From: SVTX01 sp045132775
GTDB lineage: Bacteria; Bacillota; Clostridia; Oscillospirales; CAG-272
Length of the DNA: 64,000 nt
Direction: 5' to 3'
Assembly (NCBI GenBank): GCA_045132775.1
Contig: JBGUSX010000156.1
Span: 1 to 64,000, forward strand
The position numbers and the translations under genes are program-made. The notes beneath the pieces were generated by a model. It was not told the origin of the DNA. It made no database searches and worked only from the letters and a program-made list of their open reading frames with translations. This document shows positions 1 to 7,255 of this stretch, piece by piece; the first letter of the stretch is position 1, and every line of letters starts with the position of its first letter.

Positions 1-279
1 AACTACCGCAAGCCGCGCCCCCCAAAGGCGGGCGCGTACCACTACGCGGCAAAGTTCAACGTGCCGATCATTCCCGTGTTTGTGACTATGGAGGACACCG
101 ACGCGCTTGACGAGCACAACTTCCCCAAGCAGAAATACACAATCCATATTATGCCGCCGATGTATCCAGACCCCGAGAAGCGGGTGCGTGAGAACGAGCG
201 CGCGATGCAGGCGCAAAACTATGCCCTGTGCCGCGCCAAATACCGCGAGGTCTACGGCGTGGAATCGGATCTGCCGTAA
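1..279 (+). CDS. Lysophospholipid acyltransferase (PlsC-like), 3' end only
   Basis: The reading frame is open from base 1 and ends at a TAA at 277-279, so the start lies outside the window; about 92 residues are present. The visible part has an RPPKAGAYHYAAKFNVPIIP stretch and a hydrophobic VPIIPVFVTMED strand, which fits the third and fourth acyltransferase blocks of 1-acyl-sn-glycerol-3-phosphate acyltransferases of Clostridia, followed by the basic C-terminal helix. Such enzymes acylate lysophosphatidate at the membrane. The catalytic HX4D block would be upstream and cannot be checked. A strong hairpin follows the stop at 283-331. Confidence 0.68.
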   Translation, partial: NYRKPRPPKAGAYHYAAKFNVPIIPVFVTMEDTDALDEHNFPKQKYTIHIMPPMYPDPEKRVRENERAMQAQNYALCRAKYREVYGVESDLP

Positions 280-282
280 GAA

Positions 283-331
283 AAAAGCACTTATGATACA
301 CCATAAAAATCGTGTGTCATAAGTGCTTTTG
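283..331 (+). terminator. Intrinsic terminator of the acyltransferase gene
   Basis: A long stem is formed by AAAAGCACTTATGATACAC and GTGTGTCATAAGTGCTTTT around a 9-10 base loop, starting four bases after the stop codon. The 3' arm ends in TTTTG. Confidence 0.8.
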
Positions 332-363
332 CGTTCCTTTGGGCAATCTTTCTCCCGATAGTA

Positions 364-507
364 ATGAATTGATGCTTTGCGTCATGAATTGAAGCCTTAC
401 GGCTTCATGATTTGAAAGCGATTGCTTTCATGAATTGAATTGCCCGGTATTTCAATGCCGTAGGCAATTCATGGCGTTAGCCAATTCATGCCCATAGGGC
501 AATTCAT
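364..507. repeat. Tandem array of small hairpins spaced by ATGAATTG/CAATTCAT
   Basis: This gene-free stretch consists of consecutive short perfect hairpins: GAAGCC/GGCTTC (391-406), GAAAGC/GCTTTC (414-429), GAATTGCC/GGCAATTC (437-470), GGC/GCC (473-482) and GCCC/GGGC (490-500). Spacers on the left read ATGAATTG and on the right CAATTCAT, so the whole array is itself roughly palindromic. It lies between the acyltransferase terminator and the rpsI 3' structure. No coding function is visible. Confidence 0.7.
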
Positions 508-508
508 T

Positions 509-597
509 GTTCTCCAAGAGATAACAAAAAACGCCCAGCATACGCCGAGCGTTTTTTGCAAGTTTCGACCTGTGGTCGAAATTATCTCTTGGAGAAC
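509..597 (-). terminator. rpsI 3' structure: terminator inside a 16-bp inverted repeat
   Basis: A perfect 16-bp inverted repeat (509-524 and 582-597) includes the last four sense codons and stop codon of rpsI in its right arm. It encloses two hairpins: CAAAAAACGC/GCGTTTTTTG (525-558), which acts as an intrinsic terminator for the minus strand, and TTTCGACC/GGTCGAAA (563-581). The rpsI transcript could fold into a three-way junction ending in the terminator. Confidence 0.75.
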
Positions 598-983
598 TGA
601 GGTGCACGACGTGCAGCCTTGAGTCCGTATTTCTTTCTCTCCTTCATACGAGGGTCTCTGGTAAGGAAACCTGCAGCCTTGAGAGCAGGACGGTAGTTCT
701 CGTCTGCGCTAACGAGCGCACGAGCAACACCGTGACGGATAGCACCCGCCTGACCGGAGATACCGCCGCCGTTTACGTTAGCAACGATGTCGAACTTACC
801 CATCGTACCGGTAGCCGTGAAGGGCTGGTTGATGATGAGCTTAAGGGTCTCGAGACCGAAATATTCCTCAACGTCCTTGCCGTTGATGGTGATGTTACCG
901 TTACCGGGGTAAACTCTTACGCGAGCAACGGATTTCTTTCTTCTACCGGTTCCGTAGAAGTAGGGCTTTGCACTTGTATACAT
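582..983 (-). CDS. rpsI: 30S ribosomal protein S9 (uS9)
   Basis: This 133-residue protein is collinear with bacterial uS9. It has the YGTGRRKKSVARVRVYPG start, the central GGGISGQAGAIRHGVARAL block and the basic tail ending in RRAPQFSKR, whose final Lys/Arg residues reach the P-site tRNA in the ribosome. It lies 25 bases downstream of rplM, the usual L13-S9 operon order. Its last codons form one arm of an inverted repeat at 509-597. Confidence 0.98.
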   Translation of the reverse strand: MYTSAKPYFYGTGRRKKSVARVRVYPGNGNITINGKDVEEYFGLETLKLIINQPFTATGTMGKFDIVANVNGGGISGQAGAIRHGVARALVSADENYRPALKAAGFLTRDPRMKERKKYGLKAARRAPQFSKR

Positions 984-1008
984 GACTTTACTTCCTTCCT
1001 TTCTTCAA

Positions 1009-1437
1009 TTAAAACTCGTAGGTCTCGGGCTTCTGCGCCTCGTGCTTGTGAGCCGCGCCTGCGTAAACCTTGAGTCTGGTAGCTGCTGTTCTACCGAGAG
1101 AATTCTTGGGAAGCATGCCCTTAACTGCTGTTTCCATAGCGAACTCGGGCTTCTCAGCCATGATCTTCTTGTACTGTACGCTCTTAAGACCGCCGATGTA
1201 GCCGGAGTGTCTCTGATAGTACTTCTGCTCGAGCTTCTTACCTGTAAGCACTGCCTCTGCAGCGTTAATAATGATAACGAAGTTTCCGCAGTCAACGTGG
1301 GGTGTGAATTCAGGAGCATTCTTGCCGCGGAGGAGGTCTGCAGCAACGACAGCGGTTCTGCCGAGAGGCTTACCGGCTGCGTCGATTACGTACCACTTGC
1401 GGACAACTGCTTCTTTTTTCTGCATGAAAGTAGACAT
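1009..1437 (-). CDS. rplM: 50S ribosomal protein L13 (uL13)
   Basis: The 142-residue product begins MSTFMQKKEAVVRKWYVIDA and shows uL13 hallmarks such as GKPLGRTAVVAADLLRGK, the HVDCGNFVIIINA strand and the MLPKNSLGR motif. The ATG at 1437 is chosen because GGAGG lies seven bases upstream; a longer in-frame reading to 1509 would run into the promoter. It is the first gene of the rplM-rpsI operon. uL13 is an early-assembly protein of the large subunit. Confidence 0.97.
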   Translation of the reverse strand: MSTFMQKKEAVVRKWYVIDAAGKPLGRTAVVAADLLRGKNAPEFTPHVDCGNFVIIINAAEAVLTGKKLEQKYYQRHSGYIGGLKSVQYKKIMAEKPEFAMETAVKGMLPKNSLGRTAATRLKVYAGAAHKHEAQKPETYEF

Positions 1438-1480
1438 TTTGTTATCCTCCAAAAATAAGTTCTTTTTTTCAACCTCGGAT

Positions 1481-1509
1481 ATTATATCACAAGGAAAAAC
1501 CTTTGTCAA
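1481..1509 (-). promoter_or_regulatory. Sigma-A promoter of rplM-rpsI
   Basis: On the minus strand TTGACA (1504-1509) and TATAAT (1481-1486) are separated by exactly 17 bases, a perfect consensus. The leader to the rplM start is only about 35 bases, too short for a large ribosomal-protein leader. Confidence 0.9.
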
Positions 1510-1923
1510 TACCTTTTTTAAATTTTTTTTCGTTTTTTAAATTTAGCATCCACAAAGCTCTCGTTTTCTCGTTTTTTCTCACTTTTTCATATTGTTTGCT
1601 CAAAAATGATTTTTAAAATTTTTTTGAGATAATTCCCTTTTTTCATCACCGAATATCAAAAACTCAAAAAACATCGGTTCATTCAAGAAGCGAGCAAGAC
1701 AAGGCGCACCGGAGAGGGCAAGGCGCCGGCGTAGTTCCCTACGTCAAGCCGCAACTCGGACTGCTTGCTTGCAAGCAGCGGTTGCAACAAATGGACTTTG
1801 ATAAAGATAATTCTCTCGTTGCATACGCGACGCTTATTGGATGAACGCATTTGTCATAACTCCCCTCCACCAATCATACAATTTAAGCGTAAGACCCTGA
1901 AAACTACGGAGGTAAAACCTATA
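1510..1923. other. Gene-free stretch with a GC-rich insert in AT-rich DNA
   Basis: Bases 1510-1680 are very AT-rich with no visible gene. From about 1688 to 1785 the composition switches to GC-rich sequence with internal partial repeats (AAGGCGCACC, AAGGCGCCGG), a GTAG/CTAC hairpin around 1732-1743 and a GCTTGCTTGCAAGC palindrome near 1770. This looks like a short interspersed repeat. A possible sporulation promoter and a strong SD follow before the S1-domain gene. Confidence 0.5.
1856..1882 (+). promoter_or_regulatory. Candidate sigma-E-like promoter of the S1-domain gene
   Basis: CATACAAT (1875-1882) matches the -10 of mother-cell sigma-E promoters, with an ATA (1856-1858) 16 bases upstream as the expected -35 core. 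No good sigma-A pair is visible at suitable spacing. This is a weak prediction from short motifs. Confidence 0.3.
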
Positions 1924-2883
1924 ATGATAAACACATATAAACCCGAAGGCTTAATAATGGGAAGCGCGCAGAATCGCGAGCTATTGTCAATGGGACGCGC
2001 AGGACTCGAGCGCGCAATGGAAAAAGGCATCACAATGGAGAGCACGGCACTTCTCTGCGACGGAGATATGAATCTCCACGTCGATCTGCGCGGAGTGACA
2101 GGCATAATACCGAAAAACGAGGTCTGCCTCTGCCGCGAGGGCGAGGACGTAAAGGACATCGCCGTAATAACGCGAGTCGGCAAGCCGGTATGCTTCAAAG
2201 TGACCTCAATAGAAGAAAAATGCGGCAAAATAACCGCCTATCTCTCTCGTCGCGAAGCGCAGATCGAGTGCAAACGCAACTATATAGACGATCTCATCCC
2301 GGGCGATATCATAACCTCGCGCGTGACGCACCTCGAGCCCTTCGGCGCGTTCGTCGATATCGGATGCGGCATAGTGTCGCTTTTGTCGGTCGATTGTATA
2401 TCAGTGTCGCGTTTTTCGCACCCCAAGGACCGCCTCTTTTGCGGAATGGTCATAAATACAGTAGTAAAATTCATCGACTACGAGCGCGACCGAATATTTG
2501 TCTCAATGCGCGAGCTGCTCGGCACCTGGGCAGAAAACGCGGCGAACTTCACCCCCGGACAGACCGTCGCAGGAATAATAAGAAGCGTCGAAAGCTATGG
2601 AGTATTCATCGAGCTCGCGCCCAACCTCGCAGGACTCGCGGAGCTGCGCGACGATATTCCATTTCTGCGCGACGCAGACGTCACAGGACGAATGGCAGCA
2701 GTCTACATAAAAAGCATCATCCCCGAAAGAATGAAAATCAAGCTCGTCCTCGTCGATTCCTATAAAGGCGACCTCGGAACCCCCACGCTCGACTACTTCA
2801 TCGACTGTAATAAAATAACCCACCTCGACTCCTGGCGCTATTCGCCCCCCGAGTGTAACAAAGTAATAGAAACAATATTCTAG
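1924..2883 (+). CDS. S1 RNA-binding domain protein (ribosomal protein S1-like)
   Basis: The 319-residue protein contains at least two OB-fold S1 domains. One starts near the DDLIPGDIITSRVTHLEPFGAF block with GCGIVSLLSVDCIS, and a second around FTPGQTVAGIIRSVESYGVF with ELAPNLAGLAE. An N-terminal region with LHVDLRGVTGIIPKNE may hold a further degenerate domain. The ATG at 1924 gives the MINTYKPEG start I recall for Clostridial homologues and has GGAGG at 1908-1912. Lengths near 320 residues are usual for this short S1 group, which lacks the six domains of E. coli S1. Its precise role (mRNA binding or ribosome association) is inferred only. It ends in TAG, showing that UAG is a stop codon here. 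Confidence 0.82.
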   Translation: MINTYKPEGLIMGSAQNRELLSMGRAGLERAMEKGITMESTALLCDGDMNLHVDLRGVTGIIPKNEVCLCREGEDVKDIAVITRVGKPVCFKVTSIEEKCGKITAYLSRREAQIECKRNYIDDLIPGDIITSRVTHLEPFGAFVDIGCGIVSLLSVDCISVSRFSHPKDRLFCGMVINTVVKFIDYERDRIFVSMRELLGTWAENAANFTPGQTVAGIIRSVESYGVFIELAPNLAGLAELRDDIPFLRDADVTGRMAAVYIKSIIPERMKIKLVLVDSYKGDLGTPTLDYFIDCNKITHLDSWRYSPPECNKVIETIF

Positions 2884-2893
2884 GCTTCTCCCT

Positions 2894-2944
2894 GGGGTAG
2901 CGAAGCAAGCACAGACTTCGCTAGTGCCGCGGTAGTGAATGACA
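2894..2944. repeat. 51-bp interspersed repeat, copy 1
   Basis: This sequence recurs at 3341-3391 in the same orientation with only two differences in 51 bases. It starts GGGGTAGCGAAGCAAGCACA and ends near GTGAATGACA. It lies just after the S1-gene stop codon and is followed by a GACAGTC/GACTGTC hairpin (2941-2959) and a GATGAGGGG motif shared with the element at 3565-3622. Confidence 0.85.
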
Positions 2945-3206
2945 GTCCTGTGGACTGTCAGAGCCGCGATGTGCCCGAGCCGCAGCGAGACAGCTGTCGC
3001 GTAGCGACTGATGAGGGGTAATTTAAAAAATCTTTCTTCGCGGCGGATCCGTCGCCTCGGGCTTCGCCCTCGCCGCCAATTCGTTTGCGTGAGTCCCACT
3101 TCCCAATTCACGTCTCATTTCCTTTTTCATCCCACTCCCCCACGCCAATCCTCTTGCAAACGAAGGCGCGCTCGCTTCGCTCGCGCGCGGCTCCGCCGCG
3201 CCCACC

Positions 3207-3240
3207 AAAAAATCCGCCGACAAAATCGGCGGATTTTTTT
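3207..3240. terminator. Bidirectional intrinsic terminator
   Basis: AAAATCCGCCGA and TCGGCGGATTTT form a stem around CAAAA, with A and T runs on both sides. It stands in the gene-free interval downstream of the S1-domain gene, about 320 bases after its stop codon. Confidence 0.75.
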
Positions 3241-3340
3241 CAATCCTATTCAATCCAATTCAATCCTTTTCTATCCAATTCAACCAAACCCACACAGTAA
3301 AGCTTCACCCTCCACCCTCCACTTTCCGCTTTTCCCCCTC

Positions 3341-3391
3341 GGGGTAGCGAAGCAAGCACAGCCTTCGCTAGTGCCGCGGTAGCGAATGACA
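3341..3391. repeat. 51-bp interspersed repeat, copy 2
   Basis: This is the second copy of the element at 2894-2944, with 49 of 51 bases identical. It is preceded by a run of short CAATCC/CAATTC-type units (about 3241-3290) and followed by C- and G-rich sequence with a CTCGGGGGA inverted motif. Nothing coding is visible. Confidence 0.85.
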
Positions 3392-3533
3392 CCCGCAAAA
3401 AAACACTCTCTCCCTCCTCCCCCTCGGGGGACGGCGAGGGGGGAGACGCGAAGCGTCGGGGGGAGTGGGCGGGGGTCGCGGGACGGCTCCACCGCACAAA
3501 CCCATAAACCACCCTCCGCACCACCAAACATCA

Positions 3534-3562
3534 AAAAGGGCAACCGCACGCGGTTGCCCTTA
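3534..3562 (-). terminator. Intrinsic terminator downstream of the TIR gene
   Basis: AAGGGCAACCGC and GCGGTTGCCCTT form a GC-rich stem with a tight loop. On the minus strand it is followed by TTTTT, as expected for the end of the 3623-6826 transcript. Confidence 0.8.
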
Positions 3563-3564
3563 TA

Positions 3565-3622
3565 GCCTTCTCCCCGGGGAGAAGGTGGATTTTGCCGCTC
3601 ACGGAAAAAGACGGATGAGGGG
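3565..3622. repeat. Interspersed GCCTTCTCCCC...GATGAGGGG element
   Basis: The segment starts GCCTTCTCCCCGGGGAGAAG, which is itself a palindrome, and ends GACGGATGAGGGG directly against the stop codon of the TIR gene. From memory this resembles a short repeat found many times in gut Clostridia genomes (reverse strand CCCTCATCCGTC...). Parts of it, the CTTCTCCC and GATGAGGGG ends, also flank the repeat region at 2884-3018. Confidence 0.65.
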
Positions 3623-6600
3623 TTATTCCTCCTCGGGAACGTAATTATACACTCTCGTCGCTGATTTCAGATAGTCATTGCTATCTCCGATATTTATCCT
3701 ACTCCATTGCTCCTCTGTACCCGTGTAAAGCACGGTTTTCAATTTGTCGCAAACACGGAACGCAGAATCACCAATGCTCGTCACACCTTTACCTATTGTA
3801 ATGCTCGTAAGGTTTTTACAATTATTGAAAGCGTAAGAGTAAACGCTCGTCACACTGTCAGGAATCACTATGCTCGTTAGGTTTGTACAACTTGAAAACA
3901 CATAATTGCCAATGTTCGTCACACTGTCGCCTATTTCCACGCTCGTAAGACTGTCGCAATCAAAGAACGCCCGATGACCTATGCTCGTCACGCTGTTGGG
4001 GATGTCCACGCTCGTAAGACTGTCGCAATCACAGAACGCCCAATCACCTAAGCTCGTCACACTATTTGGTATTACAACACTTTTAATACTACTGCAATCC
4101 TCAAAAACCTTATTTCCAATACTAATTATTGGCTTTCCCTTATATATCGCAGGGATTACAACATTTGTCCCTGATCCAATGTAATTTACAATAATATATC
4201 CACCATTGCCAGAGTCAAAGCCTACTTCAAAATTTAATTCAAATGTTGCGTCTCTTATCTCTGTACTACATGTTTCAAGTCTTGTTGCGCTATCCTTATA
4301 GTCTCCCAGAGCCCCAAACACTACTATTGCCTCGGCATATTTACCTTCGGTCATAAGCGCAACTGCCGCGTCGTAACGGATATCCTTGAGCGCAGTATTG
4401 CACTCCTCGATCTTCGCCGCACTGTCCTTATAACCGTTCATAGCCTCAAACACAACTATCGCACTGGCATATTTACCTTCGGTCATAAGCGCAACTGCCG
4501 CGTCGTAATCGATATCCTTGAGCGCAGTATTGCACTCCTCAATCTTCGCCGCACTGTCCTTATAACCGTCCATCGCCTCAAACGCAGCTATTGCATCGTC
4601 GTATTTACCTGCCTCCATAAGAGATATTGCTTTATCGTAATTATAATTAGGAATGACTACTAATATCAAGGCAAGAACTGCTATAATTGAGCAAACCGCC
4701 ACAGGGGTTGCTATCAAAACGAACCTCCTGCGTCTCTTTTTCGATATAAGAATTCTCTCTTGTCTGTTTGCCAGCTTCAAAACGTCTAATCGTTTTTTCT
4801 CATCCAAAAGCGTCAGATATTTATTGAATTCAGTCTGCTTTTTTATAAGAATTTTTGTTGATGCTAAATCTGCCAAAGAAGCAACCTTGATGTTTGCAAG
4901 ACATATACCGAGATAAGCATCGGCATATCTTGAATCTGCAGATAAGATAATACGGTAAATGTATTTCGCCTCATCAAAGAAATTGGACTCCAACATTAGA
5001 TTCGCGAGCCCGTTAAGCTGTTCTGCAAGCTCCGATATATCACCATTGTAATATCTTACAAGCTGTTTTGTAAACTCACAAATGTTCTTAGTAACCTTTT
5101 CAGACAAGATAAAGCTTAATGTCTGTTTAATGAAATCATCCTGCTCATCATTGGAAGAAAGCACCGCAAGAAGTCTCTCGATATCCGCAATAAGACAAGT
5201 TATTTCTTTATCTTTGGCGATATTCAGGGTAAGAACCGTCTGTAAGGCGAATCTGTTTCCCTCATCAACCTCGATTATGTTTTTTGCGCACTCCATCTTC
5301 TCATCAACCGATGTAGTGTTATCGATGTATTCCGAATTGTAAATGATATACCGATCTACCTCATCGCTCTCAAGAGATTCAATAACTTTTTTGAAAGCCT
5401 CGAAATTACGGCTTTCTTTAACATAAGCAAAAACCGTTGCGACGTTTTCAGTCCTACCTCCATACTTGTAAGGAAGAATAATATCTAACATTTTGTTGAA
5501 TTGCTTTTCGCTCACTCTGCCGCATGTACCGTACAAAGTGTCAAGAACTTCGCAGGCAAAGTCCTTGTCGGCGCAAGATAAGATCTTTTCAAGCGTTGCA
5601 AAATCCTTATCATCAAATGATTCGTAAAAATCGAATCCCGATTTATTGGGATTCTTTTTGTATTTGACAAAAAGACTTAGCCACATCGCCTCTGCCGAGG
5701 AAGGATTTTCAAACAGTATATTTTTCAAAAGATCCTCTGCATCATGCCATTGATATGCGGCAATATAGGTTGGAACAAGATCGAGCAATTGCTTTTCATC
5801 AATGCTTGTTTCCTTCTCTATCTGACCGATCTCACGGGTGTTTATTGTATGCTTAACCAGCGTGCTCGCTTTTCTTGTCTTTTGTCCGCCCTTTATCTCG
5901 ATCTTTTCAAGATGTCTGTTTTCCTCTATAGCCTCTATGACCTTTTTAATATGCTCTGTAAGATCGGATAAGAACGTAATATCGGCAGCATTCAGGCATT
6001 GCCTTGTTCTCAACGATATCGGAAGGTCGGCAGGACTCATATTCTTGTATGCAACTACGAGAGAATTTTTGTGCTTCTCTCCGGTCTCAATCTTTGCCCT
6101 GAACCTGCTCCACTCATTTTTAACCCAGACAGCGTTGAAATACTCAGGCTTTTCACCAAACACGATCATAACCTTTGCGGTTTTAATCGCATTGTATATG
6201 TATGGTTCATAATGCTCTGATACCTTATCACGCAAACTGACTCTGCTGAAAAATACGTTGTATCCCTCCGCCGTCAAAGCATTATAAAGCTCGTGAGCAT
6301 CATAACTGTCGTCAGTTCTATCGATGTTATTCTCACGGTCACTGTCTTTAAAACATATAAATACGTCATACGGCGGTTCTTTCCTCGCCTTATCAAGCCA
6401 TTCAACGCGTATTTTTTCAATCTCTGCTGCTTGTTTTTTATATGTCGAGGCAATCTCCTGTGGTGCAAGCTCAATAGCCGAAATAACGTCCTTGGACTCA
6501 AGGAAGGATTCTTCACTTATCGAGTTACACGTGGGTACCTTCTTGTGCTCATTCATATCATTGACGTAAATAATTCCGCCAAGCGCAAGAGCGCGTCCCC

Positions 6601-6826
6601 AGTATGCTTCATGATTATCCTTTTCTTTGAGGATGATGTTTTCAAATCTTTCAACAGCAGCCTCAAAGTCACAATCACGAAGAGCCGCCCAGGCATTTGC
6701 TCTGTCAACGACATAAATATCGTTACCGACATCTATCTCCCACTTGTTGCCACAAAATTTACATACGTAATAATTTCCTGCGCGTTCAAGAACGCCACCG
6801 CACGATCTGCAAGTATTAAGCTCCAT
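3623..6826 (-). CDS. Zinc ribbon-TIR-helical repeat-transmembrane-BspA LRR protein
   Basis: This 1067-residue protein has a clear order of parts. A zinc ribbon uses C6, C9, C22 and C25. A TIR domain spans about 151-300: it opens PPYDVFICFKDSD, continues YNALTAEGYNVFFSRVSL, and E238 in WVKNEW sits where TIR NAD-cleaving enzymes carry the catalytic glutamate. About 400 residues of TPR-like helices follow. KKRRRR precedes a single hydrophobic span near 702-728, predicting a cytoplasmic N-terminus. Outside lie three 44-residue YDAAVALMTEGKYA-type repeats and a BspA-like LRR_5 region from about 870 (repeated IPNSVTSIGxxAFxxCxSLTSV). TIR proteins of this subfamily are common in gut Firmicutes; whether this one cleaves NAD or only signals is unknown. 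It is a single gene with its own promoter and terminator, suggesting a stand-alone receptor or effector. Confidence 0.88.
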   Translation of the reverse strand: MELNTCRSCGGVLERAGNYYVCKFCGNKWEIDVGNDIYVVDRANAWAALRDCDFEAAVERFENIILKEKDNHEAYWGRALALGGIIYVNDMNEHKKVPTCNSISEESFLESKDVISAIELAPQEIASTYKKQAAEIEKIRVEWLDKARKEPPYDVFICFKDSDRENNIDRTDDSYDAHELYNALTAEGYNVFFSRVSLRDKVSEHYEPYIYNAIKTAKVMIVFGEKPEYFNAVWVKNEWSRFRAKIETGEKHKNSLVVAYKNMSPADLPISLRTRQCLNAADITFLSDLTEHIKKVIEAIEENRHLEKIEIKGGQKTRKASTLVKHTINTREIGQIEKETSIDEKQLLDLVPTYIAAYQWHDAEDLLKNILFENPSSAEAMWLSLFVKYKKNPNKSGFDFYESFDDKDFATLEKILSCADKDFACEVLDTLYGTCGRVSEKQFNKMLDIILPYKYGGRTENVATVFAYVKESRNFEAFKKVIESLESDEVDRYIIYNSEYIDNTTSVDEKMECAKNIIEVDEGNRFALQTVLTLNIAKDKEITCLIADIERLLAVLSSNDEQDDFIKQTLSFILSEKVTKNICEFTKQLVRYYNGDISELAEQLNGLANLMLESNFFDEAKYIYRIILSADSRYADAYLGICLANIKVASLADLASTKILIKKQTEFNKYLTLLDEKKRLDVLKLANRQERILISKKRRRRFVLIATPVAVCSIIAVLALILVVIPNYNYDKAISLMEAGKYDDAIAAFEAMDGYKDSAAKIEECNTALKDIDYDAAVALMTEGKYASAIVVFEAMNGYKDSAAKIEECNTALKDIRYDAAVALMTEGKYAEAIVVFGALGDYKDSATRLETCSTEIRDATFELNFEVGFDSGNGGYIIVNYIGSGTNVVIPAIYKGKPIISIGNKVFEDCSSIKSVVIPNSVTSLGDWAFCDCDSLTSVDIPNSVTSIGHRAFFDCDSLTSVEIGDSVTNIGNYVFSSCTNLTSIVIPDSVTSVYSYAFNNCKNLTSITIGKGVTSIGDSAFRVCDKLKTVLYTGTEEQWSRINIGDSNDYLKSATRVYNYVPEEE
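4270..4640 (-). repeat. In-gene tandem repeat, 132-bp period
   Basis: Three tandem copies encode 44-residue helical units just outside the membrane span. Two copies are almost identical at DNA level; for example the block beginning at 4336 recurs at 4468, exactly 132 bases away. Near identity including third codon positions indicates recent duplication or gene conversion. Confidence 0.85.
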
Positions 6827-6874
6827 GTCATTTCCCTTCTAAAATATCAATAGGAATAAAATACTACATTTTAC

Positions 6875-6903
6875 ATTTTAACACATATATCCCCGCTTGT
6901 CAA
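6875..6903 (-). promoter_or_regulatory. Sigma-A promoter of the TIR gene
   Basis: Minus-strand TTGACA (6898-6903) and TAAAAT (6875-6880) are 17 bases apart. The leader is about 45 bases and the SD is AAGGGAA. Confidence 0.8.
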
Positions 6904-7008
6904 CATTTTTTGCCATTAAACTAACTTTGAACCAACTATAAACCAACTTTTCCGCACAAAAATCCACCAATGCATAAATATCCAAAATCCCCTCGAAATA
7001 ATGCATAA

Positions 7009-7028
7009 AAAATGTATATATACATTTT
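7009..7028. promoter_or_regulatory. 20-bp perfect palindrome upstream of the TIR gene
   Basis: AAAATGTATATATACATTTT is identical to its own reverse complement. It lies about 105 bases upstream of the TIR promoter -35 in an otherwise featureless AT-rich gap (6904-7140). It could be a binding site for a dimeric regulator or a chance AT-rich palindrome. Confidence 0.4.
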
Positions 7029-7050
7029 CTCTGAAAAAATCACCACTCAT

Positions 7051-7231
7051 AGCAATATAGTGCAAACTTTCACGGTGTTTCAAGGGAAAATCGCCCCGAA
7101 GCCACAAAACATCGCCCTCATCTCAAAAATCAACAAACAAAAACGGGGTGTCACCACCCCGTTAAAACCGTTATAAATACGTTATTTTCACTATTTTTTC
7201 AATTCAATTTCGGCGCTTGCACTATATTGCT
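7051..7231. repeat. 15-bp perfect inverted repeat around a terminator
   Basis: AGCAATATAGTGCAA (7051-7065) is the exact reverse complement of 7217-7231. The 151-base interval contains the terminator of the uxaC operon. No gene lies between the arms, so the function is not clear. Confidence 0.55.
7143..7164 (-). terminator. Intrinsic terminator of the uxaC operon
   Basis: On the minus strand ACGGGGTG and CACCCCGT form a stem with a four-base loop, followed by TTTTTGTTTG. It stands about 90 bases after the stop codon of the dehydrogenase gene. Confidence 0.85.
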
Positions 7232-7255
7232 GTACCCTCTCGCCAAAAATCAGAA

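Noticed and set aside
364..507. CRISPR array
   Set aside because: The units differ in length and stem sequence, repeats are only about 8 bases, and there are no cas genes.
1438..1509. N-terminal extension of L13 and an L13-type leader RNA
   Set aside because: The extension would include the promoter, and the transcript leader of about 35 bases is too short for a ribosomal-protein leader structure.
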